The notes below the pieces were generated by a model. It searched no databases, was not told the DNA's origin, and was given only the letters and a program-made list of their open reading frames with translations. The position numbers were made by a program, and so were the translations under genes. DNA of 64,000 bases from Ochromonas danica (taxonomy: Eukaryota; Sar; Chrysophyceae; Chromulinales; Chromulinaceae), in the NCBI GenBank assembly GCA_015146655.1, contig VKHL01000125.1:1-64000 (forward strand), read 5' to 3'. This document shows positions 32,184-42,640 of the stretch, in pieces; position 1 is the stretch's first letter, and every line of letters begins with the position of its first letter.

Positions 32184-35100
32184 TTACTTCTTCTTTGGAG
32201 CGACATGGCTAGGACGCATATGCTGGAAACTCTTCTTGGGCTTGTCCATGGTAGCTTTAGTTTCTTTCCCAGAAACTACGACGACAGACTGTTGCGCCAC
32301 GGCAGTCTCGGCATTGAGAACAGCAGGAGCAACAACAGGTGGAATAGATGCCTGCTGAGCTTCATTATCTGAAATCTTCAAATCTCCTTCGAAACTGTGT
32401 TCAATCTGTTTGAGTTTAGCTTCAAGTCCATCACTGGGCTTGATAGATAAACGATGATGAGAACTACTATGATGTGCATGATCACCATCCACTGTTGGGG
32501 CAGGGATCTTCTTAGCATTGCTTAGCATTGTCGCAATACAAGGTTTTGCAGCACCAGATGAAGCAGCAGCATCAGCAGCATCAGAACCAACAATGACAGG
32601 GGTAACATCAACGGTCTTTACATCACCTTCTGGTGTTTGGGATCCAGCCAATTCCATGGCAGCTTTTGCTTTATGCAATAGATTTGTAAGATGCTCATCT
32701 CCTAGACTGACAGCACGATGCACTGCTGGCTTGTGCTCGCCACCTGCAGTGGCAGGCTTATTACTGGCTGTACGGGCAACAAGTGAATGGCTGCTTTGAG
32801 CATGGTTAACATTGACAGGATTGGCTGAAGACTTCTCTCGTAACTTTGCAGCCATGTTACTCTTTGCCTTCTGAAGTAAGACATTCAACTTTGTAACAGG
32901 TGGTGTTGGAGCTTTGGGAGGGGATAAGAAAGATGGTGATCGATCAGAAGGGGGTGGGATAACAGGAGAACCAGAGGGCGGCACAGAAGACTGTGTGGTG
33001 ATAGTTGGAGAACTTCCTTCACCCCCAGCTGAAGGAGGGGCAGGTGGTGGACAAGTAGGAGTCTCCTGACCATTTCCTTCCACAGGCCTCTTAAGTAATT
33101 GTAAGATCTTGGCTCCTTTCTCTTTACTTGAACCAAGTGAAGCCTTAACAGGTGGTTGAGCTGGTGTAGACTTTGAATAGTGTGGAATATGGGAATTCTT
33201 CGCATCTGATGAAGCATTAGCACTGTGACCTGTGCCACGGGCAGAGCTTGTATTGGAGGAGGTACTCTCTCTTGCATGTGGTAAATGCGAGCTCTTCGAA
33301 TCAGAAGATGCCGTCGAGACAGAGGAAGCACTATCTCTTTTGGCATTGCCATGGATACCCAATTGATGCTTTACCATACGAGTTGCAGCTCCTTTATCCA
33401 AGATAGAAGTTGTTGTTGTTGTTGTTTTGGATGTCGCAGTATGAGAATGAGAAGAAAAGGAAGAGTTAGCACTACTGGGCATTGCAGGAGACACTTCATG
33501 ATGATGATGCTGTGATGCAGCTGCGGATGTGGTTAAACCATGTTTTTGAATAGTGATGACACGAGGAGGCTGAGCATTAGAAGACTGTTGATGGTGTTGA
33601 TGTTGTTGTGGCTTATTCAATCCAATGGTTAGCGCTTGTTTTAAAGCTGCTGTGGCTTTGGAAGCAGTCGTATGAGAACCACTCGAAGCTGAAGCGGTAG
33701 TAGAAGTGACTTGTACATTTGGTTGGAATGGTTCTCGTCGAGAAGGAATAGTAACCCCAGCTAAAGCAGCTAGCTTAGCTAATCCACTTCCATCAGATGG
33801 CTTCCTTTTCGCAATTAAAGCTAATATTTCTGTCATATCTGAAGATTGAAAGAGTTCATCTAATCCATCATCACCTTCCGCTTCTCCTTCGACTCCACCA
33901 CCATTACAATCATCATAGTTCACAACGAGGTCATTAGCATTTTCAAGTACTTTATCTAAAGCAGCATCTTTACTAGCAACTGTACCACTTGCGATAACAA
34001 CAGTAGTACTGGAAGAAGACATTCGTTTATTACTATTGTGACCATTACTACCAAAAGACTCCCTTGACTTAGTAGAGGTAGATGTAGATGAAGCAGTTGC
34101 TTTCTTGTTCGCACTTGAAACAACTGCAGACGAATTTAATAACAACAAATCAGACCATGCACAAAGACGTCCACGAAATGGTGAACATCCTCCTTGTAAA
34201 TTCTTTCCACCCATAAACTCTTCATCAAAGATAACATCAACAAAGCGACCTTCATGGTGTATAGCGACTACTGTTCCTTTTAATCCTAAAGGAACACCTA
34301 AACAACTTAAATTCACGATACGATCACCTAATGCAGGTTCAACAGAATTAAACGTTAAAGCAAGATCATTGGCTGTACGATGAAGATTGCAATAAAGATG
34401 TTCCAAACGAATTCCACGAACAGTTAGAGTACGATATCCTTTAGTCTGATTTAAAGTTGTATGAACATCTGCAGCACGTTCAATTGCTGCCATAGCTTCT
34501 CTAGATAATGAAGTTGTCGTTAAAGGACTACGAGGAATATGAAAGAAAGGTTGACTTTGCATCCAACGAAGAATAGGATCAACTGTATTTTCCTTTGTCA
34601 ATTTATTTGAATTGACTAAGCCTTTACGACCACCACTACCAAAAAGATCAGAAATCTGATAGACAGGTTGATGAGGAAGTTGTTGTAAAGCTTGGAAGAC
34701 ATGAGGAAAAAGAGATAAATATTCAGCTATAAGAAGAATTGCTTTGGAAGAATATTCCCAATAAATTGCATCTTTTTCAAACCCTTTTTCAGCAAGTTTT
34801 TCATCTTGACTTAGGATACCAATAATATCCACACTATCTTTAGCTTGCCAAGCATTACGACTATGAATTGGTACTCCAATAACACTAGGTGTACTGTTGT
34901 TTTGTTTGGGTCCTTTCCTACCAGCAGATGCTGCTGCCCCGGGGGCATTATTAGATTCTACACGTCGAACATAACCTAACAACTGATACATGCCATTACG
35001 TTTAAGATTTAAGCCAATATCTAAACGACCAGGTTCAATAAGAATACTTCCTGCAATCTTTCCTAATAAACTTGGACTAATCTGTAATAATTGACAACAA

Positions 35101-37916
35101 TCACGTGTACCAAAATATTCTTCTTGAACAGAAGCACGAATTGCATGACCAAAAGCAGGAGCAGGATGTGGAATAAGAAAGTCAACATCAACAACTCGCT
35201 TCTGCTTTGTTGTACTATTACCATTCTCACCACGTTGAACTGATTTACGTTGAATATGATCTTCTAAACCATAACCATGTGGACCTACCACCATTCCAAC
35301 ACATCCTTTCAATGGCCCTTTTACTGCCACTAGTTTCACACCTAATGGATATAATTCTTCTACAGATAGTTCAGATGTTTCAACAAAACGATCATCTTTA
35401 GCTAATGGTTTCCATAATGCTAATTGAATAGGAACATCAGCTAACAGATCTTTAGAGAATATCTTGACTGCTTGACCAGTGGAAGCATTTCGTTTCATAC
35501 CAATTAATGGACGACAAAGAAGACGAATACTAATCCAACCAACACCTAGACCACCAGTTCCTGGAAGACTTCGACCAGATAAGTAATCTGTTTCTTCTTT
35601 CGTTGCTTGAGTCTTCCATTTTAAGGCTGTGACATCATCATGAACAATAACTTCGATCTTGTCTTCTTCATCAGCTTTAGTCTTTTCAGTCCAATGCCAT
35701 TCTTGTTTCTCCATAGACACTCCTACTACTTTTGCTTCATGCATATGTGGATAATTAATGAAAACTGATCTACCAAGAAGTTTTTCAACAACTTTCTGAT
35801 CAAATGAAGTCACATCTGGGGAATTGACTTCAATAGCAAGAGTATTATATCGACTAGCAGAACCAAAGACATTCACTTTAATCTTCTCTAATTGTACAGA
35901 AGCTAATGGTAAAGAAGATAAACTAGGATACCCAGCAATAGGATATTCAGTGCCTTCTAAGAGACAAGATTTAAAGAATTCACCAGGTGCTAAAGAAAAT
36001 GGAAAAGGAGTTACTCGTGTAAAACAATGAACAATATCAGGTAATCCAATCTCAGGATTACAAGACAGATAAGTCTCCATCACTGTAGGATCATAAGTAT
36101 GACCAAGTAAAGCACCAAATTGATTACGATGAACTTCAGCTTGAGATAACTTATTCACAGGACAATGAATCATTTCTGCATGACGAAGACGTTCTTCATC
36201 AAGAAAAGGTAACAAAACAACAGCTTCCCAAGGATTTTTCTTTCCATCCATATCAACAGAGAATTCTTCTGGATAAAATTCAATCACAGGTGATTGTGCA
36301 TTAGTCATAAGATATTGATAACATTTTGGCATGAGATTACAACTTGCAGGAGGTAAACAACCTAATAGTTGTTGATAAGGAGTGAAAGGTTGACCTAAAG
36401 AAAAGGAGATTCTTTCAACTAATACTTGTAAGTTCTTCATATCTTGTAACATGGGACCATAGTGATATGGATAAAACCAAGTCCAAGAAATACAACCTTT
36501 GACATAATATGCCAAACACCACATTAAACCTTGTAAATAGTTTTCCATAAGTGTTTCAAGAAAGACATCCCCAGTAGATGATCCACGAATCACTTTAAAC
36601 TTCTCATAATAGTATCTTCCTGCAAAGTCCTTTTTTTCTTCCACAGCTTCTTCTTTCTTCTCCTTGTTGACACTCGTTAACTCAGCAGACGGCGTGTCGG
36701 CAATTGCTTCTTTCAAAGCAGCCTCAAAAGCAGCTTGAAGGGCCTCTTCTTTAGCCTCTTCACTTTCTTCTTCCTCTTCAATGTCTTCCATCATCCTTCC
36801 ACGCTGCTTAAGACGAAACTCTTTGCTTTCTTGCTCTCGCTTTGCTAAGATATCACCTTCTTGCTGACCAATGATGGCAAAAAGATCTTCCAAACGCTTC
36901 AAATCTTGGATCTCACCATTTTCAACGATATACCCAGCTGATTGACTCCACAGCTCACGATAAGCGTTAATAAGAGTATCAAAGGCATGCTCACTAATAT
37001 CAAGCGTTGGCAAATGAGGCAAGAAGTCATTGCCTACCAGAAATGTCAAAAAGATAAAATCATCAATGACTCTTTCATGATCCATTACTAATTCTTGATT
37101 ATGACCAAAGTCCAGCGCAATATACTCACGTAAGAGAGAAATATGAAGAAGTTGAAATTGAGCTTCAGCAGTTTGCTTCATTACCACTTCACGAGCAGAG
37201 CGGCGTCCACGATTAGTATTGAAGTTGATAACTTCACGCAATAAAGCAAAATGTGGTTCATGTGTGGCTAAAGCAAGCATAATTAAATCTGCATCTTGGC
37301 CATACATACAATGGCGGAGATTTGGTTCATACTTGGCATTAGCACGCAAGTCACGAATATAGGTCATAATTTTATGCTCTCCTTCACCAGGGACATCATG
37401 ACCACTATAGATAACTTCCAATTTCGACCAGAGAGGATCTTCCTTCATCTTCTTACGAATAAACCATTTCAAATGTCGATTTACAACTTCCATAAATTCT
37501 GTTCCGGGTGTAATACAGTTCGAATCAAAGAGTGTATTTTCATCAATAACCTCCCCACGTTGTTTTGCTTTTTCAATACTTTCAGTACGATCTTGTGCAG
37601 CACGGAAACGACGTGCACGTTGTTGATTTAATTTAGCACGTGGTGCAACACCATCAATCGCAAGAAAAAGCAATTTCTTGGGTTTGACAATCTCCGTGAC
37701 AATACGATCAATATATCGAAAGATAGATAACATCATTTCTCTCATGGTAAGTGAATTAGCAGCATGATTATCATTAGGATGTGTACAAGCATGAATAATA
37801 CCATTCATATCCAAGTATAAGTTATCAAACTCTGGAAGAATTACAGTGCCTGAAATCAATTGATTGATTAAAGGATATCTTTCTGAAAGCCAACGATAAA
37901 ATTTTGGAACACCCAT
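32184..37916 (-). CDS. XRN1: XRN1-type cytosolic 5'-3' exoribonuclease
   Basis: A single exon of 1910 residues. The start MGVPKFYRWLSERYPLINQL is the diagnostic XRN N terminus. Catalytic acids sit in LYLDMNGIIHA (Asp36), FLAIDGVAP, DVPGEGEHKI, YGQDADLIMLAL and FLVGNDFLPHLP. After the acidic insert (about 370-440, Glu-rich) the second conserved block ends around 660. SH3-like and D1-D4 style segments follow (for example VVAIHHEGRFVDVIFDEEF at about 1220). The last 650 residues are low complexity (Ser, Thr, Ala, His, Pro) with repeats of a KTKLNVLL/LLHKAKAAM type helix, a likely platform for decapping or decay partners. The length and the extra domains point to XRN1 and not the shorter nuclear XRN2. 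It degrades decapped mRNA in the cytoplasm. Confidence 0.95.
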   Translation of the reverse strand: MGVPKFYRWLSERYPLINQLISGTVILPEFDNLYLDMNGIIHACTHPNDNHAANSLTMREMMLSIFRYIDRIVTEIVKPKKLLFLAIDGVAPRAKLNQQRARRFRAAQDRTESIEKAKQRGEVIDENTLFDSNCITPGTEFMEVVNRHLKWFIRKKMKEDPLWSKLEVIYSGHDVPGEGEHKIMTYIRDLRANAKYEPNLRHCMYGQDADLIMLALATHEPHFALLREVINFNTNRGRRSAREVVMKQTAEAQFQLLHISLLREYIALDFGHNQELVMDHERVIDDFIFLTFLVGNDFLPHLPTLDISEHAFDTLINAYRELWSQSAGYIVENGEIQDLKRLEDLFAIIGQQEGDILAKREQESKEFRLKQRGRMMEDIEEEEESEEAKEEALQAAFEAALKEAIADTPSAELTSVNKEKKEEAVEEKKDFAGRYYYEKFKVIRGSSTGDVFLETLMENYLQGLMWCLAYYVKGCISWTWFYPYHYGPMLQDMKNLQVLVERISFSLGQPFTPYQQLLGCLPPASCNLMPKCYQYLMTNAQSPVIEFYPEEFSVDMDGKKNPWEAVVLLPFLDEERLRHAEMIHCPVNKLSQAEVHRNQFGALLGHTYDPTVMETYLSCNPEIGLPDIVHCFTRVTPFPFSLAPGEFFKSCLLEGTEYPIAGYPSLSSLPLASVQLEKIKVNVFGSASRYNTLAIEVNSPDVTSFDQKVVEKLLGRSVFINYPHMHEAKVVGVSMEKQEWHWTEKTKADEEDKIEVIVHDDVTALKWKTQATKEETDYLSGRSLPGTGGLGVGWISIRLLCRPLIGMKRNASTGQAVKIFSKDLLADVPIQLALWKPLAKDDRFVETSELSVEELYPLGVKLVAVKGPLKGCVGMVVGPHGYGLEDHIQRKSVQRGENGNSTTKQKRVVDVDFLIPHPAPAFGHAIRASVQEEYFGTRDCCQLLQISPSLLGKIAGSILIEPGRLDIGLNLKRNGMYQLLGYVRRVESNNAPGAAASAGRKGPKQNNSTPSVIGVPIHSRNAWQAKDSVDIIGILSQDEKLAEKGFEKDAIYWEYSSKAILLIAEYLSLFPHVFQALQQLPHQPVYQISDLFGSGGRKGLVNSNKLTKENTVDPILRWMQSQPFFHIPRSPLTTTSLSREAMAAIERAADVHTTLNQTKGYRTLTVRGIRLEHLYCNLHRTANDLALTFNSVEPALGDRIVNLSCLGVPLGLKGTVVAIHHEGRFVDVIFDEEFMGGKNLQGGCSPFRGRLCAWSDLLLLNSSAVVSSANKKATASSTSTSTKSRESFGSNGHNSNKRMSSSSTTVVIASGTVASKDAALDKVLENANDLVVNYDDCNGGGVEGEAEGDDGLDELFQSSDMTEILALIAKRKPSDGSGLAKLAALAGVTIPSRREPFQPNVQVTSTTASASSGSHTTASKATAALKQALTIGLNKPQQHQHHQQSSNAQPPRVITIQKHGLTTSAAASQHHHHEVSPAMPSSANSSFSSHSHTATSKTTTTTTSILDKGAATRMVKHQLGIHGNAKRDSASSVSTASSDSKSSHLPHARESTSSNTSSARGTGHSANASSDAKNSHIPHYSKSTPAQPPVKASLGSSKEKGAKILQLLKRPVEGNGQETPTCPPPAPPSAGGEGSSPTITTQSSVPPSGSPVIPPPSDRSPSFLSPPKAPTPPVTKLNVLLQKAKSNMAAKLREKSSANPVNVNHAQSSHSLVARTASNKPATAGGEHKPAVHRAVSLGDEHLTNLLHKAKAAMELAGSQTPEGDVKTVDVTPVIVGSDAADAAASSGAAKPCIATMLSNAKKIPAPTVDGDHAHHSSSHHRLSIKPSDGLEAKLKQIEHSFEGDLKISDNEAQQASIPPVVAPAVLNAETAVAQQSVVVVSGKETKATMDKPKKSFQHMRPSHVAPKKK

Positions 37917-38572
37917 TCTCTTTTCTTATTTCTTGTCGAAGTTATTGCAGATTAGGAATGAGATGTTAGTTAGTATTACTAATTGTGTGTTAAAAACTCT
38001 TGTTTGAATCTTCTAATTTTTTCCCCCCCCTCTTTGTTTTTCTTTTATTATTACCAAGAAAACTTCAAAGTAAAATCCTTTGAGAAATCGTCACTATTGG
38101 ACAAGGTAACAATGTGATTCAAATCAATTGATTGTTGTTGTTGTTGCGGTGCTCTCCAACTCTGAACGGTCTGTCTGCGTGGCCCTTCCCTCTTCTCCCT
38201 TCACAACAGACGTGAACTTTAGGAACATTAACTTTAAACACCCTAACTTTCTGAGGTTGACCGGCATTTCGAAGAAGATGATTGGTAAACAGTTATTACT
38301 TTCTTTTATCACTCAGATTGACTAGGAGATGATTCTCTCATAGCATTGGCTCAAATGACAATGAGCTTTCTTTTCACTTGTCGTGGGTGTTGTTGATGTT
38401 TGCGCAAATGTGGTAAAATGTGAAGTTAACCATGACAAGAAATGACCGTTTCAAACAAAGCAATAATTTCCATCAAATATCAGGCCACTCTACTTGTAGG
38501 TGTTTTGGTTATTTTACCTCCTTATTTTATTCGTAACTCAGATTTTTGTATTATTAGAATCGATTAATTGAG
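37917..38572. promoter_or_regulatory. Divergent promoter region, XRN1 / TIR-ARM gene
   Basis: About 655 bp. It holds a C8 run at 38023-38031, TTGTTGTTGTTGTTG near 38130 and no gene-like frame longer than about 65 codons. Both promoters must lie here. Confidence 0.4.
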
Positions 38573-40519
38573 ATGGGTGCAGGTGCATTAAGTCAAATCC
38601 CCATGCATATTGACAAAGCCACCTTCCGTCAGTTATCTGGTGGAACAATCAATGATGCTATCTTTGATGCCAATGCTGAACATGGTATAATGACAAGAGA
38701 TCGTCTAATTGAACTCTCACATATGCGAGATTGTTACATTTCTTGTGATTCTGGTGCTGTGGATGTCTATGGACGGAATATACATGAACGTGTTCGTGCC
38801 ATTGGTGCTGGATTAAAGGCAAAAGGTCTTTTAATTTGGTTCAATGAAGAGCCTATCACCAAAGATACTGTTATCACTCATGTTTGTGCTGGTATTGATC
38901 GATCTCGTAGTATGCTTTGCTTCTTCACCAAGTCACTGTTTGACAGGATTATGAGTGCTGTGCCAAACGAACACTGTGCTTTAGAGTTCAACTATACAAT
39001 TTCAAAGAAACATCCTGACTATATTATCCCTGTTGTGTGTGAAGAACAACTACTAGATCCTGCTACATGGCCTGGTAGTATTGGTCTTGCTTTAGGCCAG
39101 GCTTCATTCCTCAATTTCGTCGATGACAACAATTGGGATGCTAAGATTGATGATCTATATCGAAGAATTGTGAAGATATCCAAAGCTGGCGAGAATTTGT
39201 TTGCTGTCGATGGTGTCAAGCATGTCACATTGTTATCACAAACCAATAAATCAAAAGAAGAGCAACAGTTCTTTCAATGGCTTGCTCGTTCAACTAATAT
39301 CGATGAAAGTCGACGAATAATTTATTGTACTTCTTTTGTTCGAGCAGGTGTGAATAATGTTTTCACGCTTGCTAAAATGATGAATGCTCAACCAACATTT
39401 TTGACGTCGATTGGTCTAGCAGAGGCTGATGCGGATCAGATTGCTTTAGCAGTGCGAGACCTAGGATTGGGTTATGTTCCTGTGCGAGAATTTGATAAAG
39501 CCCTGACAATTGAGAGTGTCGTCTATGCCTTACGGAAGGCTAGTCAACAGGCCGAAGATCCTACATTAACCGAAAACGCTCTTGCATGTGCTGCTCGTAT
39601 TGCAGCCTCCAACAAAATTATGCCCACGGTAATGAGTGATGCTGGCATTGGAGAAGCAGTCCTTAAGCTGATGCAACATCATCTTGCTCATGCACCTTCT
39701 ATGGAACAAGGCTGCTTGACGGTTTTTAATATGACTGTTCATAATCCAGACATTGGAGAAAAAATGGGAGCCTTGAATGCTTGCGATATTCTACCACGAA
39801 CAATTCGAAGTCATCCTAATAACCTTGCGGTCATCCACAATGGATGTTGTGCTATTGCTTCATTGGCAGTATCATCAGACAATCGTCAACGATTTTGCTA
39901 TACAGGAGCGTGTGATGTCGTCATTAAAGTGGTCAAGAATGCTCTACAAGCTCCTGAGGTTGTGGCCAAATGCTTTCTGGCAGCGAACCGACTTGGCGAG
40001 CATCATCAAGAAAATGTGAGCAAATTAGGGCTTGCTGGTGCTTGCGATGCGATTGTTGCAGGCTTACAACAGCATTATGGAGACCCTCAAGTTGTTGATC
40101 AGGCTTTCCGCTTAATTCTCATTCTGTCTGTGGAACCATCTAATCGGACTGTTTTGGGTCAAGAAAGCTGTTGTAAATCGTTTGCACAGGCATTGGGATG
40201 TCAAAATGATCATGCTGACATTGTGCAAGCTGGCTGCCATGCTATTGCTTCAGTAATCATGGGAAATGCTTATAATCGCAGTGTGTTTTCTAAAGTGGGC
40301 ACTTGTGAAATTGTTCGAGATAGCATCCTGAAGCATCCATTTAATCTAGGCACTTTACACGGTGCAAGTCGAGCAGTCTTCGCTTTATCGGCTGGAACAC
40401 TTGAAAACAAGCACAAATTTCAAGGAATCCAACCTATTCTCCAACAAGCCCTGGCTCAGAATCCACAACTACCTGAACCAGTTAAGAATGACTTCAAAGC
40501 TGCTCTATCTAAAGTTTAA
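38573..40519 (+). CDS. TIR domain, SAM-like domain and armadillo repeats
   Basis: A single exon of 648 residues. Residues about 52-200 form a TIR domain: CYISCDS at the first strand, GLKAKGLLIWFNEEPITKD for box 2, ITHVCAGIDRSRSMLCFFTK, and HCALEF (Cys135, Glu138), the C-x-x-E position that carries the catalytic Glu in TIR NAD-cleaving enzymes such as SARM1. Residues about 231-300 (WLARSTNIDESRRIIYCTSF onwards, ending IGLAEADADQIALAV) follow a SAM-like helix pattern. Residues about 325-640 are armadillo-type helical repeats (NPDIGEKMGALNACDILPRT, NRQRFCYTGACDVVIKVVK). The parts are those of SARM1 in the opposite order. No leader or membrane helix. NAD cleavage is inferred from the conserved Glu only; a scaffold role is the alternative. 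Confidence 0.85.
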   Translation: MGAGALSQIPMHIDKATFRQLSGGTINDAIFDANAEHGIMTRDRLIELSHMRDCYISCDSGAVDVYGRNIHERVRAIGAGLKAKGLLIWFNEEPITKDTVITHVCAGIDRSRSMLCFFTKSLFDRIMSAVPNEHCALEFNYTISKKHPDYIIPVVCEEQLLDPATWPGSIGLALGQASFLNFVDDNNWDAKIDDLYRRIVKISKAGENLFAVDGVKHVTLLSQTNKSKEEQQFFQWLARSTNIDESRRIIYCTSFVRAGVNNVFTLAKMMNAQPTFLTSIGLAEADADQIALAVRDLGLGYVPVREFDKALTIESVVYALRKASQQAEDPTLTENALACAARIAASNKIMPTVMSDAGIGEAVLKLMQHHLAHAPSMEQGCLTVFNMTVHNPDIGEKMGALNACDILPRTIRSHPNNLAVIHNGCCAIASLAVSSDNRQRFCYTGACDVVIKVVKNALQAPEVVAKCFLAANRLGEHHQENVSKLGLAGACDAIVAGLQQHYGDPQVVDQAFRLILILSVEPSNRTVLGQESCCKSFAQALGCQNDHADIVQAGCHAIASVIMGNAYNRSVFSKVGTCEIVRDSILKHPFNLGTLHGASRAVFALSAGTLENKHKFQGIQPILQQALAQNPQLPEPVKNDFKAALSKV

Positions 40520-40696
40520 AATAGGATGCGAATAATAGTTTAAATATTAACACTATCACTACTGCATACAGTTATAGCAATAGAAAGAAGCTGTCTACTG
40601 CTAAGAAAATTCATTGATAACTGTTGGGGAGTTGTACCGAGCTTTCCACAAACTCCATAATAAAGAACGTCTCAGCTCAAAGATGTCATTGATTGT

Positions 40697-42058
40697 TTAC
40701 TTATTGTTGACTCTCAAAGCTGCCAAGCGCTCAGTAATTCTTGCGTTCTTATTGTTCACACGACCACTGTCCATACTCTGACTGCGACCACCATAAGCAG
40801 CTGCTGGCTGTGTTTTGAATGGGATCGCATGCTCAGGCCCCTCCTGATCACCATCTTCAAACCATTCGTGAGATGCAGCCATGGCACCAGCTTCAAAAGG
40901 AACCCCACTAGTTGTGGACACTGTGCGTCTGCCACGCCAACCATAAGAATCAACCGTGTATTGAGGATCATTGCGAGAGCGATGAAGGAAGTCAGAGAAG
41001 GAGCTTCTACGATTAACTGGCTGAGAAGCTTGAGACCCAGTCAACCAAGCAGTCAAGCTGCGTGTCCAAGGCTCGTTAACACTGGTGGTACGAGGAGGAG
41101 GAATAGAAAATGAGTGGCGTTGTTGACGCTCAAGTTCATGAGCCAGCATTTCTTCTTTCGCTTTATGCTCCAACTCTTTAAATACAGCATTGATCTCGGA
41201 CAATGGGCTATAGTTGTCAGCTTCCGTACTGTGATGAACATCTTCTTGAATGGAGCGCTCACTATGATGGCCAACACGTTTGAAACGGATATCATAAGTG
41301 GTCTGATTCTCAGTGATAAAGGGATCAGAGTTAAGATGCATATCTAGATCCGCCATTTGGCCTTCGCCTAAAATAACTTCTTCAGCGGGCTTCTCTTCTA
41401 TGTTGATGTGCTCTCGTACAGTTGCAACAAGCTTATCAGCACAAACTTGTTTCAGGACAGGATAAACCAACATGAGAAATGCATCCCGGAGAACTTTCGA
41501 AACACGAGTGACTTGAATACCAGCAGGATATCCGCTTCCCTCAGTTTTCTTCAAGCTCTTAGCCCAGGCAATGAAGTAATCTCTCTACACGAAGAAACAT
41601 TAAAAGACAGTTAAAATGTCAATAATACCGTTCCTCCTTCATGAACCATAAAATCGACCAAAACCTCTCACCTTTGCCTCATCATCAGACCATGTGGACA
41701 GCACATTCCGCACCACAGGAGAGTCAATTCCAAAGGATGGAACATGAGTGTCTTCAGCATAGGGCATCCATTCGGAAATCTTCTCATCACTTTCTTTCTT
41801 TTCAGAACTCTCACGCTGTAAACCATTCTTCTTAGCATGCCTTTTCAACCTACTGATCGCATCAAGGATGCGAGAATTGATTATGCCATAAGTCTCTTCA
41901 GTGAGGCTGTCTAATTTGATCTCTTTTTCTTCAATATCAAGTGCATCAAGCGTAGCTTGTAACAGCTTGACATAGAGAAGAGGGGTAATAGAAGCAGCGG
42001 GAGAAGCTTTTTCTCCGTCCAATTGAAGCAGGTCAGCAATTTCTCCGGTGGTTGTCAT
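40697..42058 (-). CDS. Conserved-looking orphan protein
   Basis: Two exons: 42058-41672 and 41584-40697 (87-bp intron), 424 residues. The first 240 residues look folded and mainly helical (ASITPLLYVKLLQATLDALD, TYGIINSRILDAISRLKRHA, and across the splice junction DDEAKRDYFIAWAKSLKKTE). The stretch around VSKVLRDAFLMLVYPVLKQV is a hydrophobic helix but too broken for a membrane span. The C-terminal 180 residues are Arg/Ser-rich and disordered (SVNEPWTRSLTAWLTGSQAS). No leader. I do not recognise the family and see no catalytic motif. The 3' end is 177 bp from the convergent TIR-ARM gene. Confidence 0.75.
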
Positions 42059-42640
42059 GATAATACCAAATTGCTTCTATAAAAAAAAATAGGAAATCAA
42101 GAATCAATTTGAGACAACTTCTTCGTATTCCTCATCAAAATTATCAACCCACCTCTTCTTCTTTTTTTTTGTCTTGCTACAGTAAAAGTAGATGGTGGTC
42201 TTGGTTTGTTATAGATTCAAGGCAACTTCTCGTCTTGTTCCTCAAGCTTGTGTTGTCTGTCACTGTGTCTGTCACTGTGACGAGTGAGGCGGCACCACTG
42301 TCTTTCTGTCTGTGGCGCGGGGCTGTGCCAGTGATTGAAGAGTTGAAGTTGGAAAGCACAGGAAAAAGCATCAGCAATTGCGCGGGCCTCGTATCGACCG
42401 AGACTGATCTTCATTACTTCAAAAGTGGAGTATAAAAGTCTACTTTAGTCTCGTCTCGGCTTTTTATGGCAACCGATCAGTCTCGGTCTCGTCTCGGGTG
42501 AAAAACGAGACGAATAGATCTGGTTCATCTGGCTGCCTGGATTTTGGGGCAAGGTGGAAGGAATTTGAAACGCCATCACATCACGTCAATAATAATCCGG
42601 TCATCGTCTCTGAAGAAAGAGAGCATCATACAGAGAGTCA
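42059..42640. promoter_or_regulatory. Divergent promoter with repeated TCTCG elements
   Basis: Between the orphan and WDR60. GTCTCGTCTCGG occurs at 42448-42459 and again at 42486-42497. A 14-bp perfect inverted repeat is formed by GACCGAGACTGATC at 42396-42409 and GATCAGTCTCGGTC at 42475-42488. A TATAAAA box-like sequence lies at 42431-42437. This looks like a dense control region, most likely for WDR60. Confidence 0.5.

Noticed and set aside
42109-42435. Plus-strand frame of 108 codons in the WDR60 promoter
   Set aside because: No Met context, no conserved feature, and it is followed by a TATA-like box and repeated control elements; better explained as non-coding.
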